This document shows positions 14,210 to 21,948 of a stretch of 39,189 nucleotides of DNA, piece after piece (position 1 is the first letter of the stretch; each line of letters starts with the position of its first letter). This stretch comes from Candidatus Bipolaricaulota bacterium (GTDB lineage Bacteria; Bipolaricaulota; Bipolaricaulia; UBA7950; UBA9294), in NCBI GenBank assembly GCA_022711155.1, contig JAKLFO010000003.1, positions 1-39,189 of the forward strand, read 5' to 3'. The translations under genes and the position numbers were made by a program. Below the pieces are notes generated by a model that searched no databases, had not been told where the DNA came from, and saw only the letters and a list, made by a program, of their open reading frames with translations.

Positions 14210-15580
14210 TCACTCGGCGTTCAAGCTGGTTGGCAGTCTGACGGTGAACTTGGCTCCGCCTTCGGGCCGGTTCTCCGCCCAGACGCGGCCTCTGTGCGCC
14301 TCGACCCACTGCTTGACGATCGCCAAGCCGAGGCCGCTGCCTCCGACCGCGCGGTTGCGCGAGGCGTCGCCGCGGTAGAAGCGCTCGAACAGGTGATCCA
14401 GATCATCGGGCGAGATCCCAGGGCCCGTGTCCGACACGCTGATCTCCACTTCATCGCCCACCGTGCGCACCACGATGTCGATCGATCCGTCCGCGGGCGT
14501 GTAGCGGAGCGCGTTGCTGAGGATGTTCCCAAGGATCTGACGGAACCGCTTAGGATCGACCATGGCCATGGGCTCCGCGTCCACCGAGACGCGCACGCTG
14601 GGCACGCCCTCGAGCGCGGGCATGGTGGCGTCGATGATCTGGCGCACCAGCTTCCCCACGTCCATCCGCTCCCGCTCCACGTGGAGCTCGCCGGCTTCCG
14701 CGAGCGCGAGCTCGCGAAGGTCGTCGATGAGCTTGCCGAGATGGAGCGTCTCCTCGTAGACAGGCGCAATCGTCTCCGGGGTCGGATCGTAGACGCCGTC
14801 CAGCACAGCCTCGAGCGTCCCCTGGATGATCGTCACGGGCGTGCGGAGCTCGTGCGCGATGTCGGCCGTCATCGACTGGCGCAGCTCCTCCGAGCGGCGG
14901 AGGTTGTCGACCATGTGGTCGAACGACGTCCCGAGCTGGCCGATCTCGTCGCGCGACCTCAGGTTCAGTTTCTCCGGCGACTCCCCCGCTGCGATCGATT
15001 CGGTGGCGCGGGTGAGTCGCCGCAAGGGCGAAAGGAGCTGCGCGATGAGGAACACTGCGATCGCGAGCCCTACAGCGGTCGCGATGCCGCCTCCGAGCAG
15101 AGCGGACCGCAGTGTCGAGGCAAGAAAAGCGGCCTCCTCCTCGCTCACGTAGCCGGGCAGGATGAGCACGCCTCTCTGGACGCCGCCCACCGATATCGCG
15201 CCGCCCGCGATCTCCTCCTCGGACAACGCCCTGCCGACCTCCGTCGGGTTCGTGCTCAGGATGACGTTGCCTTGCTCGTTGGCGAACGAGAACGGCCGCT
15301 CGATCGCCCAGACGAAGGTCTTCACGGTGTGCTCGCCCATCGAGATGTCGAACTCCCGCACGAACACCCGATCCACTCCGACCCACGAGCCGTTCATCTC
15401 GTAATAGAGGGACAAGAGCGCGCTGAACCGCGAGAAGTCGTTGGCCCGCTGACTCTCGTCGTACAGGTCGAACCGCTGCACGACTGAGCGCTCGGTGAGG
15501 AAGTAGACAAGGGCGACCGCGAGGATGATCGCGACGAAGAACGCCGCGGAGAGCTTCAGCGAGAGCGAGATGCGGCGCAT
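14210..15580 (-). CDS. Sensor histidine kinase
   Basis: 456 residues, inner-membrane kinase. TM1 is at residues 8-28, a periplasmic sensor region at about 29-160 and TM2 at 163-182, followed by a HAMP domain to about 235. The HisKA domain has phospho-acceptor His243 in ADIAHELRTPVT. The ATPase domain shows the N-box (RQILGNILSNALRYTP, 347-362), G1 (DTGPGIS, 384-390), the F-box and G2 (GGSGLGLAIVKQWVEAHRG, 413-431). The stimulus is unknown; the periplasmic region has no recognisable fold by eye. It starts one base after the stop of the response regulator, so both come from one transcript. Confidence 0.95.
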   Translation of the reverse strand: MRRISLSLKLSAAFFVAIILAVALVYFLTERSVVQRFDLYDESQRANDFSRFSALLSLYYEMNGSWVGVDRVFVREFDISMGEHTVKTFVWAIERPFSFANEQGNVILSTNPTEVGRALSEEEIAGGAISVGGVQRGVLILPGYVSEEEAAFLASTLRSALLGGGIATAVGLAIAVFLIAQLLSPLRRLTRATESIAAGESPEKLNLRSRDEIGQLGTSFDHMVDNLRRSEELRQSMTADIAHELRTPVTIIQGTLEAVLDGVYDPTPETIAPVYEETLHLGKLIDDLRELALAEAGELHVERERMDVGKLVRQIIDATMPALEGVPSVRVSVDAEPMAMVDPKRFRQILGNILSNALRYTPADGSIDIVVRTVGDEVEISVSDTGPGISPDDLDHLFERFYRGDASRNRAVGGSGLGLAIVKQWVEAHRGRVWAENRPEGGAKFTVRLPTSLNAE

Positions 15581-15581
15581 G

Positions 15582-16265
15582 CTACGTCTGCCGCGCGAAC
15601 CGGTACCCCACCCCGTGCACGGTCTGAATGTACCGTGGGATCTTCGGATCGTCCTCGGTCTTGCGGCGGAGGTTCTTCACGTGGGTGTCAATCGTGCGAG
15701 CGAATGAGTCGTACGTATACCCCTGAACCTCGCGCAGGAGCTGCAGTCGCGTGAACACCTGACCGGGGTGACGAGCGAGGTAGGTCAGGAGGTCGAATTC
15801 GGTCGGCGTGAGGTCGACGGCGGCGCCTTTCACCCGAAGCTCGCGCGTCTTGAGGTCGATCTCGAGGTCTCCGGCGACGATGCGTTCCGCTTCCGCGCCT
15901 TCCCCGTCGAAGCGCCGCAGGACGGCGCGGATTCGGGCGACCAGCTCTCGCGGACTGAACGGCTTGACGATGTAGTCGTCGGCTCCTAGCTCGAGGCCTA
16001 CCACCCGATCCGCTTCGGCCGCCTTGGCGGTGAGCATGATGATGGGGACGGCGGATTTGGCGCGAATCGCGCGCGTCACCTCGAGCCCGCTCACCTTGGG
16101 CAGCATCAGGTCCAGGATGATGAGATCCGGCCCCTTCTCCTCGAACGCCTGGAGAGCGGCGGCTCCGTCGTACGCGGTGTAGGTCTTGAACCCCTCGTGA
16201 TCGAGGTAGGCCTTGATCGTGCGCACGATCATCTCTTCGTCGTCGACAATGAGGATCCGCTTCAT
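15582..16265 (-). CDS. OmpR/PhoB-family response regulator
   Basis: 227 residues. The receiver domain has acidic pocket Asp8/Asp9, phospho-acceptor Asp52 (LDLMLP), Thr79 and Lys101 (VKPFSP). The C-terminal winged helix (about 130-227) contains DLTPTEFDLLTYLARHPGQV and RTIDTHVKNLRRK, typical of OmpR-type DNA binding. The start was placed at the ATG at 16265, where the receiver fold begins. An ATG four codons upstream (16277) overlaps a TATAAT element and is less likely. Cognate kinase immediately downstream. Regulated genes cannot be read from the sequence. Confidence 0.95.
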   Translation of the reverse strand: MKRILIVDDEEMIVRTIKAYLDHEGFKTYTAYDGAAALQAFEEKGPDLIILDLMLPKVSGLEVTRAIRAKSAVPIIMLTAKAAEADRVVGLELGADDYIVKPFSPRELVARIRAVLRRFDGEGAEAERIVAGDLEIDLKTRELRVKGAAVDLTPTEFDLLTYLARHPGQVFTRLQLLREVQGYTYDSFARTIDTHVKNLRRKTEDDPKIPRYIQTVHGVGYRFARQT

Positions 16266-16275
16266 CCCGAGTTCC

Positions 16276-16281
16276 ATTATA
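16276..16281 (-). promoter_or_regulatory. TATAAT element just before the response-regulator gene
   Basis: A perfect TATAAT on the reverse strand ends ten bases before the ATG at 16265. If used as a -10, the mRNA would have a leader of only a few bases. I see no good -35 at 16-18 bp, so support is limited. Confidence 0.35.
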
Positions 16282-16443
16282 GTGCGCGCCTCCAGGCCGA
16301 ACAGCCTTCGCTCGTGCAGGGCGAACCCGCCCGCGCCGCGCGGCTCGAACACGCGTCGACAGCGCGGTGGATCTATTCTATTGTCCCCTCCGATGTGGAG
16401 GGCCTCCGGCGCTCCCATGGAGATCCTGTGAACGCCTCCCGGA

Positions 16444-16472
16444 TTGCCTTCGGCAAGGACGGCGACTACACT
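16444..16472 (+). promoter_or_regulatory. Promoter of the DRTGG-domain gene
   Basis: TTGCCT (16444-16449), a 17-bp spacer and TACACT (16467-16472), about 30 bases before the ATG at 16502. The remainder of the 236-base divergent gap shows no other feature I can support. Confidence 0.45.
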
Positions 16473-16501
16473 TCGCGGAGTCCCGTCCCAACGCGGATGC
16501 C

Positions 16502-17578
16502 ATGACCATGAAGAGACTCCTGATCGCCTCCACAGAAGAGCACTCTGGCAAGAGCCTGCTTGCGCTCGGGCTCGGACGAGCCATCGAGGCGCGCGGGCTC
16601 GCGGTCTCGTACATGAAGCCGATCAGCTACGAGGTGTCCTACGCAACGGGAGAACCTCTCGATCGCGATGCCACGGCAATCCGCGAACTCCTGAAGCTCG
16701 ACGACGACCTCCACGATATGGCGCCCATCCCGCTCGAAGGCCCTTTCCTGCGCGAAGCCATCGAGGCAGGCGATCGAGGGTTCCGCGAGCGTATCTCGAA
16801 GGCCTTCGCCCGCCTCTCGCAGGATCGAGACGGGGTCCTGGTCGAAGGGCGGGGCTTCCTCGGCATGGGAATGAGCGCCGGGCTGAGCGATCTCGACCTG
16901 GCAGACTTCCTCGAGTGCGACGTCCTCCTGCTGACCCGGTACGACGGGGAGGAAGCCATCGATCGCATCCTGTCCGCGCTGCGGCTATTCGAGGGCGGGC
17001 CTCCGGTCTTGGGAGTCATCCTCAAGGACGTGGGACTGGACCGATCCCGCTCGCTCATCGAGGAGGTGCTCTCCTCGTTCCTCGCCGACCGCGGCGCGGA
17101 GGTGCTCGGGATCATTCCCCACGACCCCTACCTACGCTACGTCCGCACCGACGAGATCGCGCGGCGCCTGGGCGGCCGGACGCTGACGAGCGCCGAGCCA
17201 CGCATCGTTCGTCACTTCGTCGTCAGCGCATCGGGCATCGAGTCGTCCTTGCGGAGCTTCCGTCGCACGCCCGAGTTCGCCGTGATCACCGGCGGAGACC
17301 AGGCCGAGATTCACCTTGCCGCCCTCGAGGTTCCGGAGCTGCGCTGCCTCATCTTGACGGGCGACCAGCGCCCGTCGCGCGACGTTGTCGATCGCGCGGC
17401 GGACGCCGGAGTCCCCGTGATCCTCGCCGGACAGAACACACTGGCTACCGCGAATCTTTGCTCCGGCATGCTCGACCGATTCTGGGTCGTGCCCGGCGAG
17501 CCCCTCGAGTACGCGGTCGACCACGTACGAACGAACATCGACGTCGACCGCATCCTCGAAAAGGCCCGCGACCGCTAG
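16502..17578 (+). CDS. BioD-like P-loop protein with DRTGG domain
   Basis: 358 residues. The N-terminal half (1 to about 200) is a dethiobiotin-synthetase-like P-loop domain: STEEHSGKSLLALGLG with Lys17, then VSYMKPISYE. The C-terminal half has the DRTGG-type domain (about 210-330), as in the N-terminal region of some phosphotransacetylases, but the Pta catalytic domain is absent. This stand-alone form occurs in several bacteria and archaea and is usually thought to be a regulatory or nucleotide-sensing protein; its reaction is unknown. Starts at 16502 or 16508 (MTM-KRLL) cannot be separated, as neither has a strong ribosome site. Its stop shares CTAG with the facing OsmC gene. Confidence 0.82.
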   Translation: MTMKRLLIASTEEHSGKSLLALGLGRAIEARGLAVSYMKPISYEVSYATGEPLDRDATAIRELLKLDDDLHDMAPIPLEGPFLREAIEAGDRGFRERISKAFARLSQDRDGVLVEGRGFLGMGMSAGLSDLDLADFLECDVLLLTRYDGEEAIDRILSALRLFEGGPPVLGVILKDVGLDRSRSLIEEVLSSFLADRGAEVLGIIPHDPYLRYVRTDEIARRLGGRTLTSAEPRIVRHFVVSASGIESSLRSFRRTPEFAVITGGDQAEIHLAALEVPELRCLILTGDQRPSRDVVDRAADAGVPVILAGQNTLATANLCSGMLDRFWVVPGEPLEYAVDHVRTNIDVDRILEKARDR

Positions 17579-17982
17579 CCCTCGAACCGCAGCTCGTGCG
17601 TGATCTCCGCCACCCCCGCGAGGGAGTTCGCGATCGGGCAGTACTTGGCGAGCGACAGCTCGATCGCCTTCTCCGCGCGATCGCGCGGCACGTCGGGGCT
17701 GAACACGTAGGCCAGGTGGATCTTCTTCAGGACCTGCGGGTACTCGGTTGCCCGCTCGTCCTGGATCTCGATCCGGAAGGCCGCGGGCACGTGCTTCGAC
17801 TTCCGCAGGATCAAGACGACGTCCATTCCCGTGCACCCGCCGAGCGCGGCAAGCAAGACCTCGACCGGACGAGCCGCCGTGTCCTGCCCGCCGCTCTGCG
17901 GCCCGGCATCCATGACAATCTCGTGTCCGCTGCCGCCATGCCCAACGAACCGCATCCCTTCGGAGTACTCGACCGTCATCAT
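17575..17982 (-). CDS. OsmC/Ohr-family peroxide-reducing protein
   Basis: 135 residues with both redox-active cysteines of the family, Cys50 (LLAALGGCTGMDVV) and Cys115 (KYCPIANS). The family reduces organic hydroperoxides through these thiols. The layout without an N-terminal extension resembles the YhfA-like branch more than classical Ohr. Two ATG codons stand in tandem (17982 and 17979) behind GGGGAG; either may be used. The gene diverges from an ArsR regulator and a glutaredoxin, which suggests a joint thiol/redox role and control by that regulator. Confidence 0.88.
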   Translation of the reverse strand: MMTVEYSEGMRFVGHGGSGHEIVMDAGPQSGGQDTAARPVEVLLAALGGCTGMDVVLILRKSKHVPAAFRIEIQDERATEYPQVLKKIHLAYVFSPDVPRDRAEKAIELSLAKYCPIANSLAGVAEITHELRFEG

Positions 17983-18012
17983 CGCGCTCCCCTTCCATCG
18001 AACTATTTAGAT

Positions 18013-18023
18013 ACTTGACAAGT
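18013..18023. promoter_or_regulatory. Palindrome over the arsR -35, candidate operator
   Basis: ACTTG-A-CAAGT is a perfect 5-bp inverted repeat overlapping the TTGACA of the arsR promoter in the divergent gap. This is a typical position for ArsR-type autorepression. Binding is inferred from position only. Confidence 0.4.
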
Positions 18024-18043
18024 CCGCCTCTCCCGCGTACCCT
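18015..18043 (+). promoter_or_regulatory. Promoter of the arsR-glutaredoxin pair
   Basis: A consensus TTGACA (18015-18020), a 17-bp spacer and TACCCT (18038-18043), 30 bases before the ATG at 18074. A nearby TATACG (18043-18048) would need a 22-bp spacer and is less likely. Confidence 0.45.
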
Positions 18044-18073
18044 ATACGACAAGAGGCATGAGAGGGAAGACAC

Positions 18074-18367
18074 ATGAGGACCCGGTCGACGCAAAGCGAG
18101 TGGGAGGAGATCTTCGGCGCGCTGGCAAGCCGTCCGCGGCTCTTGATCCTGGAGGAGCTGCGGCGCGGACCGGCACGCTGCCAGGAGATCCAGAACGTGG
18201 TGGGGCTGAGTCAGCCTGCCGTGTCCTACCACCTGACGAAGCTCGAGCGGGCGGGAATCCTGATCAAGGAGCGACGGGGCGCCAGCAACTGCTACCGAAT
18301 CAATGCGGCCCTCGAGGGCATGTTCCGCGAGTGTATGAAGGGAGATGGATCATGGCGAACTCTGTGA
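18074..18367 (+). CDS. ArsR-family winged-helix repressor
   Basis: 97 residues. The winged helix reads EIFGALASRPRLLILEEL, then CQEIQNVVGLSQPAVSYHLTKLERAGILIKERRG, with the recognition helix at SQPAVSYHL. There is no classical ELCVCDL metal motif; cysteines are scattered (Cys41 in PARCQEI, and NCYRI, ECMKG). A thiol-based or oxidative signal would fit the OsmC and glutaredoxin neighbours better than metal sensing, but this is inference. GAGGGAAG precedes the ATG. Its last codons overlap the glutaredoxin start by 16 bases, so the two are one transcript. Confidence 0.9.
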   Translation: MRTRSTQSEWEEIFGALASRPRLLILEELRRGPARCQEIQNVVGLSQPAVSYHLTKLERAGILIKERRGASNCYRINAALEGMFRECMKGDGSWRTL

Positions 18368-18591
18368 CAGTCTACTCGACGCCGACGTGCACCTGGTGTC
18401 ACGCGGTGAAGGACCACCTTCGGACGAACCAGATTGCGTTCACCGAGGTCGACGTGTCGGTCGACATGGCCAAGGCGCGCGAAATGGTCGCGAAGAGCGG
18501 CCAGTATGGCGTTCCCGTGCTGGACATCGACGGCGAGATCGTCGTCGGCTTCGACCGGGCGCGCATCAACGCGTTGCTCGGGATCGCTTGA
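18352..18591 (+). CDS. Glutaredoxin / NrdH-like redoxin
   Basis: 79 residues, the size of a minimal glutaredoxin. The dithiol active site CTWC is at Cys13 and Cys16 (STPTCTWCHAVK). The cis-proline loop YGVPVLDIDG has Pro55 and is followed by the glutathione-site-like GFDRARINALLG. The ATG at 18352 has GGAG upstream within the arsR tail. It likely reduces disulfides, possibly on the OsmC-family protein encoded across the divergent promoter; that partnership is a guess from position. Confidence 0.92.
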   Translation: MANSVTVYSTPTCTWCHAVKDHLRTNQIAFTEVDVSVDMAKAREMVAKSGQYGVPVLDIDGEIVVGFDRARINALLGIA

Positions 18592-18592
18592 G

Positions 18593-18610
18593 CGCGGGCT
18601 CTCGCCTGCG
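18593..18610. terminator. GC hairpin between convergent genes
   Basis: CGCGGG pairs with CCTGCG (one G-T wobble) around a CTCTCG loop. It starts two bases after the glutaredoxin stop and just before the stop of the facing kinase. No T-run follows. Confidence 0.3.
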
Positions 18611-18615
18611 AGTTC

Positions 18616-19182
18616 TCAGGAGCTGAAGAGGGGAAGCGGCGCACGTTCGGCCCGAGCGCGCGGCCTCGCCGGCAAGGTCACCCGCGCGACGAAGGTCTCG
18701 GAAGCGGCGGGCCGTTCGACCGCCGCGAACCCCTCGGACTCCTCCACGGGCTGGTAGCTCGTGGCGAGCGCGTCGTATGCCTTTCGAGAGAACGGACGAA
18801 CCGTCAGGTACGGTTTCTCGAGCGCGAGCCGCTTCAAGTTCCGTTGCAGGCGCTCGAATGCCGCATCGACGGGGATCTCCGGCATGACGTGCGCGATGGC
18901 ATCGCGTCCCGAGAGGCGCGCAAGCTCGACATACGGCGCGCGGGCGTCGGCCGTTAGGTTGGGCTCGTCGACGCAGACGACGTCAGCCGGAGAGTCGATC
19001 GCTTCGACCAGGGCGGCGTGAAAGATGCGATCGACCGTCTCCTCGCATCCTGCGTCGAACGAGCAGCGGAACATCGCTTGGCGGAAGGCAGAGCGAGACA
19101 CGACGACCCATTCGGGATGCTCTCGCTGGTAGGACGTCTTCCCGGACCCCGGCAATCCGACGAGCACGACAAGCTGCTTCAT
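18616..19182 (-). CDS. P-loop kinase of the AAA_33 / polynucleotide-kinase-like type
   Basis: 188 residues. The Walker A is VGLPGSGKTSY near the N-terminus. A Walker B-like strand reads DVVCVDEPNLTADAR. Basic residues (ERLQRNLKRLALEKPYLTVRPF) form a lid-like segment. This resembles small zeta-toxin/polynucleotide-kinase-like phosphotransferases (AAA_33). The substrate is unknown. The last 35 residues are Ala/Arg/Pro-rich and poorly conserved-looking. GGGGGT precedes the ATG. It is 58 bases downstream of the subtilase on the same strand and may be read from the same transcript. Confidence 0.8.
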   Translation of the reverse strand: MKQLVVLVGLPGSGKTSYQREHPEWVVVSRSAFRQAMFRCSFDAGCEETVDRIFHAALVEAIDSPADVVCVDEPNLTADARAPYVELARLSGRDAIAHVMPEIPVDAAFERLQRNLKRLALEKPYLTVRPFSRKAYDALATSYQPVEESEGFAAVERPAASETFVARVTLPARPRARAERAPLPLFSS

Positions 19183-19240
19183 CGCCTACCCCCTCAGGGC
19201 CCAGTATGGACGAACTCGCCGGGCCCGACAAGCGAGGTCT

Positions 19241-20611
19241 CTACCGGTTGGAGGCTGCAAGGAGCGCGGCGGGCGCGTTGACGAGCCCGTACCCGTAGCG
19301 CTCGTCCCAGCCGCGCGGGCCCAGGTCGACGGCCGTCGACGCTACGAGGTCGATCGCGCGGGCGGGCGTCATCGATGGGTCGAAAGAGAGCAGAAGCGCG
19401 AGGACGCCTGTGACGTGCGGCGCGGCAAACGACGTCCCAGACTGCAGAATGACTCGCCCCCCGACCGTGAACGTCGTCACGCCGTCGCCCGGCGCGCACA
19501 CGTCCACGCCGGTGCCGCGGTTGCTGAAACTCGCGAGGAGGTCGACGGCCGATACGGCGGACACGGCGACGACGGACTCGTAGCGCCCCGGGTACAGAAC
19601 CTCGTCCTTGCCCTCGTTGCCCGTAATTCCGACGACGATCACGCCGCGTGCCTGCGCCCGCGCGATGGCTTCCTCGAACGAGGTCGGCGGCTTGCCGTTC
19701 GCGAAGATGCTCAGGTTGATGATGTCGGCCCCGTTGTCAACCGCGTAATCGATCGCGCGCCCGAAGGACTTCCAGTCCGCCGAGCGAAACGCGTTGGAGG
19801 AATCGAGGAAGCGGACGTCCATAAGCCGGACGCCCGGCGCCACGCCGACGATCGGGTAGCGTCCGGGCCGCGCGGCGATGATCGCCGCGACGCCAGTCCC
19901 GTGCCCGTGGATGGGAGTCCCCTCGAGCGAGGACGCGTCGTTGTCTCGGAAATCCCACCCGTTCACGTCGTCGATGTACCCGTTCCGGTCGTCGTCGATG
20001 CCGTTCGCCGGGATCTCGCCCGCGTTCACCCACAGGCTGTCCGCGAGCTGCGGGATCGTGCGGTCGATTCCGGAGTCGATGACCGCCACGAGGACGTCGG
20101 GCGACCCATGGGACAGCGCCCATGCGGCGCGGGCGTCGATTCGGTCGAGGCCCCAGTTGGCTGGCTCCTGCGCGATGGTCAGGAGTCCTCCGGTAGGCGT
20201 CGGGGCGAGCGGAAGGTCGACGGGCGCGATCCGAAAAGGGAGGCTGGCCGACACCAGCGCTCCTGCGCCGAGGTCGAGGGTCGCGTCGATGAGATAGGTC
20301 CCAGCAAGCTGGAACTCCCAGCGGCTCGCCGCCCGAACGTGAATGCGCCCGCCGGCCGGCAGATCGAACGCGTGGATCGCGAACTGGTCGACGGAGAGCC
20401 CGCTCGACTCGCCCAAGGCGATCTGGCCGCGCACGCCCGTGTAGGCGCGGTCTCCCGAGTTCTCGACGTCGAACGCGATCTCAAGCGGCGTCAAGCCGGT
20501 GACGGTCAGCTGGGCGATGCGGACGGTCTCCTGCGCGTCGACGCGAGCGGCGCAACACAGGAGGGACAAGAGGCAGGCGGCGACGGCTGCGCGCGCCGCG
20601 CCGGTCTTCAT
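19241..20611 (-). CDS. Exported subtilisin-like serine protease (S8 family)
   Basis: 456 residues with signal peptide (about 1-26, ending RVDA). An N-terminal beta domain of about 100 residues (CARDB/Ig-like: ETVRIAQLTVTGLTPLEIAF and on) precedes the catalytic domain. The triad is complete: Asp179 (AVIDSGID), His237 (HGHGTGVAA) and Ser394 (SGTSFAAPHVTG), with Asn332 as oxyanion residue. The acidic segment NGIDDDRNGYIDDVNGWDF (204-222) is a known S8 calcium-binding-type loop. No C-terminal anchor or sorting domain. Its ATG overlaps the stop of the GGDEF-like sensor (ATGA), so protease and sensor are made together. Processing of the giant surface proteins encoded nearby is an attractive but unproven role. 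Confidence 0.93.
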   Translation of the reverse strand: MKTGAARAAVAACLLSLLCCAARVDAQETVRIAQLTVTGLTPLEIAFDVENSGDRAYTGVRGQIALGESSGLSVDQFAIHAFDLPAGGRIHVRAASRWEFQLAGTYLIDATLDLGAGALVSASLPFRIAPVDLPLAPTPTGGLLTIAQEPANWGLDRIDARAAWALSHGSPDVLVAVIDSGIDRTIPQLADSLWVNAGEIPANGIDDDRNGYIDDVNGWDFRDNDASSLEGTPIHGHGTGVAAIIAARPGRYPIVGVAPGVRLMDVRFLDSSNAFRSADWKSFGRAIDYAVDNGADIINLSIFANGKPPTSFEEAIARAQARGVIVVGITGNEGKDEVLYPGRYESVVAVSAVSAVDLLASFSNRGTGVDVCAPGDGVTTFTVGGRVILQSGTSFAAPHVTGVLALLLSFDPSMTPARAIDLVASTAVDLGPRGWDERYGYGLVNAPAALLAASNR

Positions 20612-21933
20612 GCGGTTGGTCCCCTTTCCTCCGACGTCAAGCGATCCGCCACGTCGGCCGCCGCCACGTCGGCGTCCGGCGCCCAGCCCATCGACCGGAC
20701 GACGAGGGATGCGGAGAAGGAGAGCGAAGCTGTCACGTCCGCCGCATAGGCGCGGATGCGCTCCGCGGCGACGGCCGCCCCCGCCTCCGGCGTCTGCGGA
20801 AGCACGCCGACGAATCGATCGGGCGCGACGCGATACACAGTGTCGACCCGCCGCAAGCTGGCCAGCAGGAAGGACGCCGTCTTCACGCGAGCCTTGTCCT
20901 GCTCCCCCGCCGCCTGCCCGGCCATCCCCACAATCTCGACGATGAGGAGCGACGTCGGGTGCCCATAGCGCTTGCCCTTGCTGAGCTCGATCGGGAGTTG
21001 TTCACGGAAGTGGTCGACGTTGTACACGCCGGTCAACTCGTCGAGCAGCACCAGTTTGCGGAGTTCCTGCTCGTGGGTGTGGATGCGAGCGGCCATGAGC
21101 TCGAACCCGTCGGTGAGTTGGCACAGTTCGTCGCGCACGGCGGTTCCCGGCACGCGGTCAGTGACGAGAAGAGGGGAGACCGTGTACGTCCGATCGGCAA
21201 CGGCCTGAGTCGCCGCGGCGAGTCGGCGCACGGGGCGGGTGACCACGAGCGTGAGCACGATGCCGAGGAGGCCGCAGAGGAGGAGGATGCCGGCCGCGGC
21301 CGCCACGCCGAACTGCCACGCCAAGCGGTTTTTGTACCCGGCTTCTTCGTCGAGCGACATGTCGACGAGGACGATCCCCGCCTGCTCGAGGCCCGATCCG
21401 AGCGGGTGCGCGGCCCGCAGGATCTCGCCTGACGGGACGCGGACCCGATGCACTTCGGCGGCACGGAGCGCGTCGTAGGCTGCGCTCTCCTCGCCCGTCG
21501 CCAGGGCGCCGACGCGCGTCGGGTCCGTGCTGGCAACCGTGACGAATCCGCGCGCGGTCGACCCGATCACAGTGATGTCGAGAATGGACTCGTACTGCTC
21601 GAGCAGTCTCGCGATGTCCGCGTCCAGCTCGTCGGAGTAGTAGAGGATGTACTCCTTCTCCTGAATCGACTTCGAGATCACGGCGGCCACGCTGCGGGCT
21701 CGCGCCTCGTAGATGGACGCAATCGACGAGTGGAGAGCGAGGAGCGCGAAGGCGAACAGCGCGCCCACCGCGAGGCAGGCGATAGCGAACACGGGCAGGA
21801 CGAGCTTACGCCGCAAGGGGATCCCGTACCGCAAGCGCGACCGTAAGCGCGCCCACCGACCCATCGGCTCGATCGGCGCGGCTCCCATCGCGCCGTCACC
21901 GCGCTCCGCTCGCTGCTCGTCCGTCGACGTCAT
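20608..21933 (-). CDS. Membrane sensor with HAMP and degenerate GGDEF domain
   Basis: 441 residues. TM1 lies at about 44-67, a periplasmic sensor region at 68-205, TM2 at 207-232 and a HAMP-like linker to about 290. A GGDEF-fold domain spans about 296-410. The domain opening LLDELTGVYNVDHFREQL is typical of diguanylate cyclases, but the active-site loop reads RVAPDRF (368-374) where RGGDEF should be. It should not make c-di-GMP. It could still bind nucleotide or signal by contact. AAGGAGGAG precedes the ATG. Its stop overlaps the start of the S8 protease. Confidence 0.85.
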   Translation of the reverse strand: MTSTDEQRAERGDGAMGAAPIEPMGRWARLRSRLRYGIPLRRKLVLPVFAIACLAVGALFAFALLALHSSIASIYEARARSVAAVISKSIQEKEYILYYSDELDADIARLLEQYESILDITVIGSTARGFVTVASTDPTRVGALATGEESAAYDALRAAEVHRVRVPSGEILRAAHPLGSGLEQAGIVLVDMSLDEEAGYKNRLAWQFGVAAAAGILLLCGLLGIVLTLVVTRPVRRLAAATQAVADRTYTVSPLLVTDRVPGTAVRDELCQLTDGFELMAARIHTHEQELRKLVLLDELTGVYNVDHFREQLPIELSKGKRYGHPTSLLIVEIVGMAGQAAGEQDKARVKTASFLLASLRRVDTVYRVAPDRFVGVLPQTPEAGAAVAAERIRAYAADVTASLSFSASLVVRSMGWAPDADVAAADVADRLTSEERGPTA

Positions 21934-21948
21934 CGTGCTCCTCCTTCC

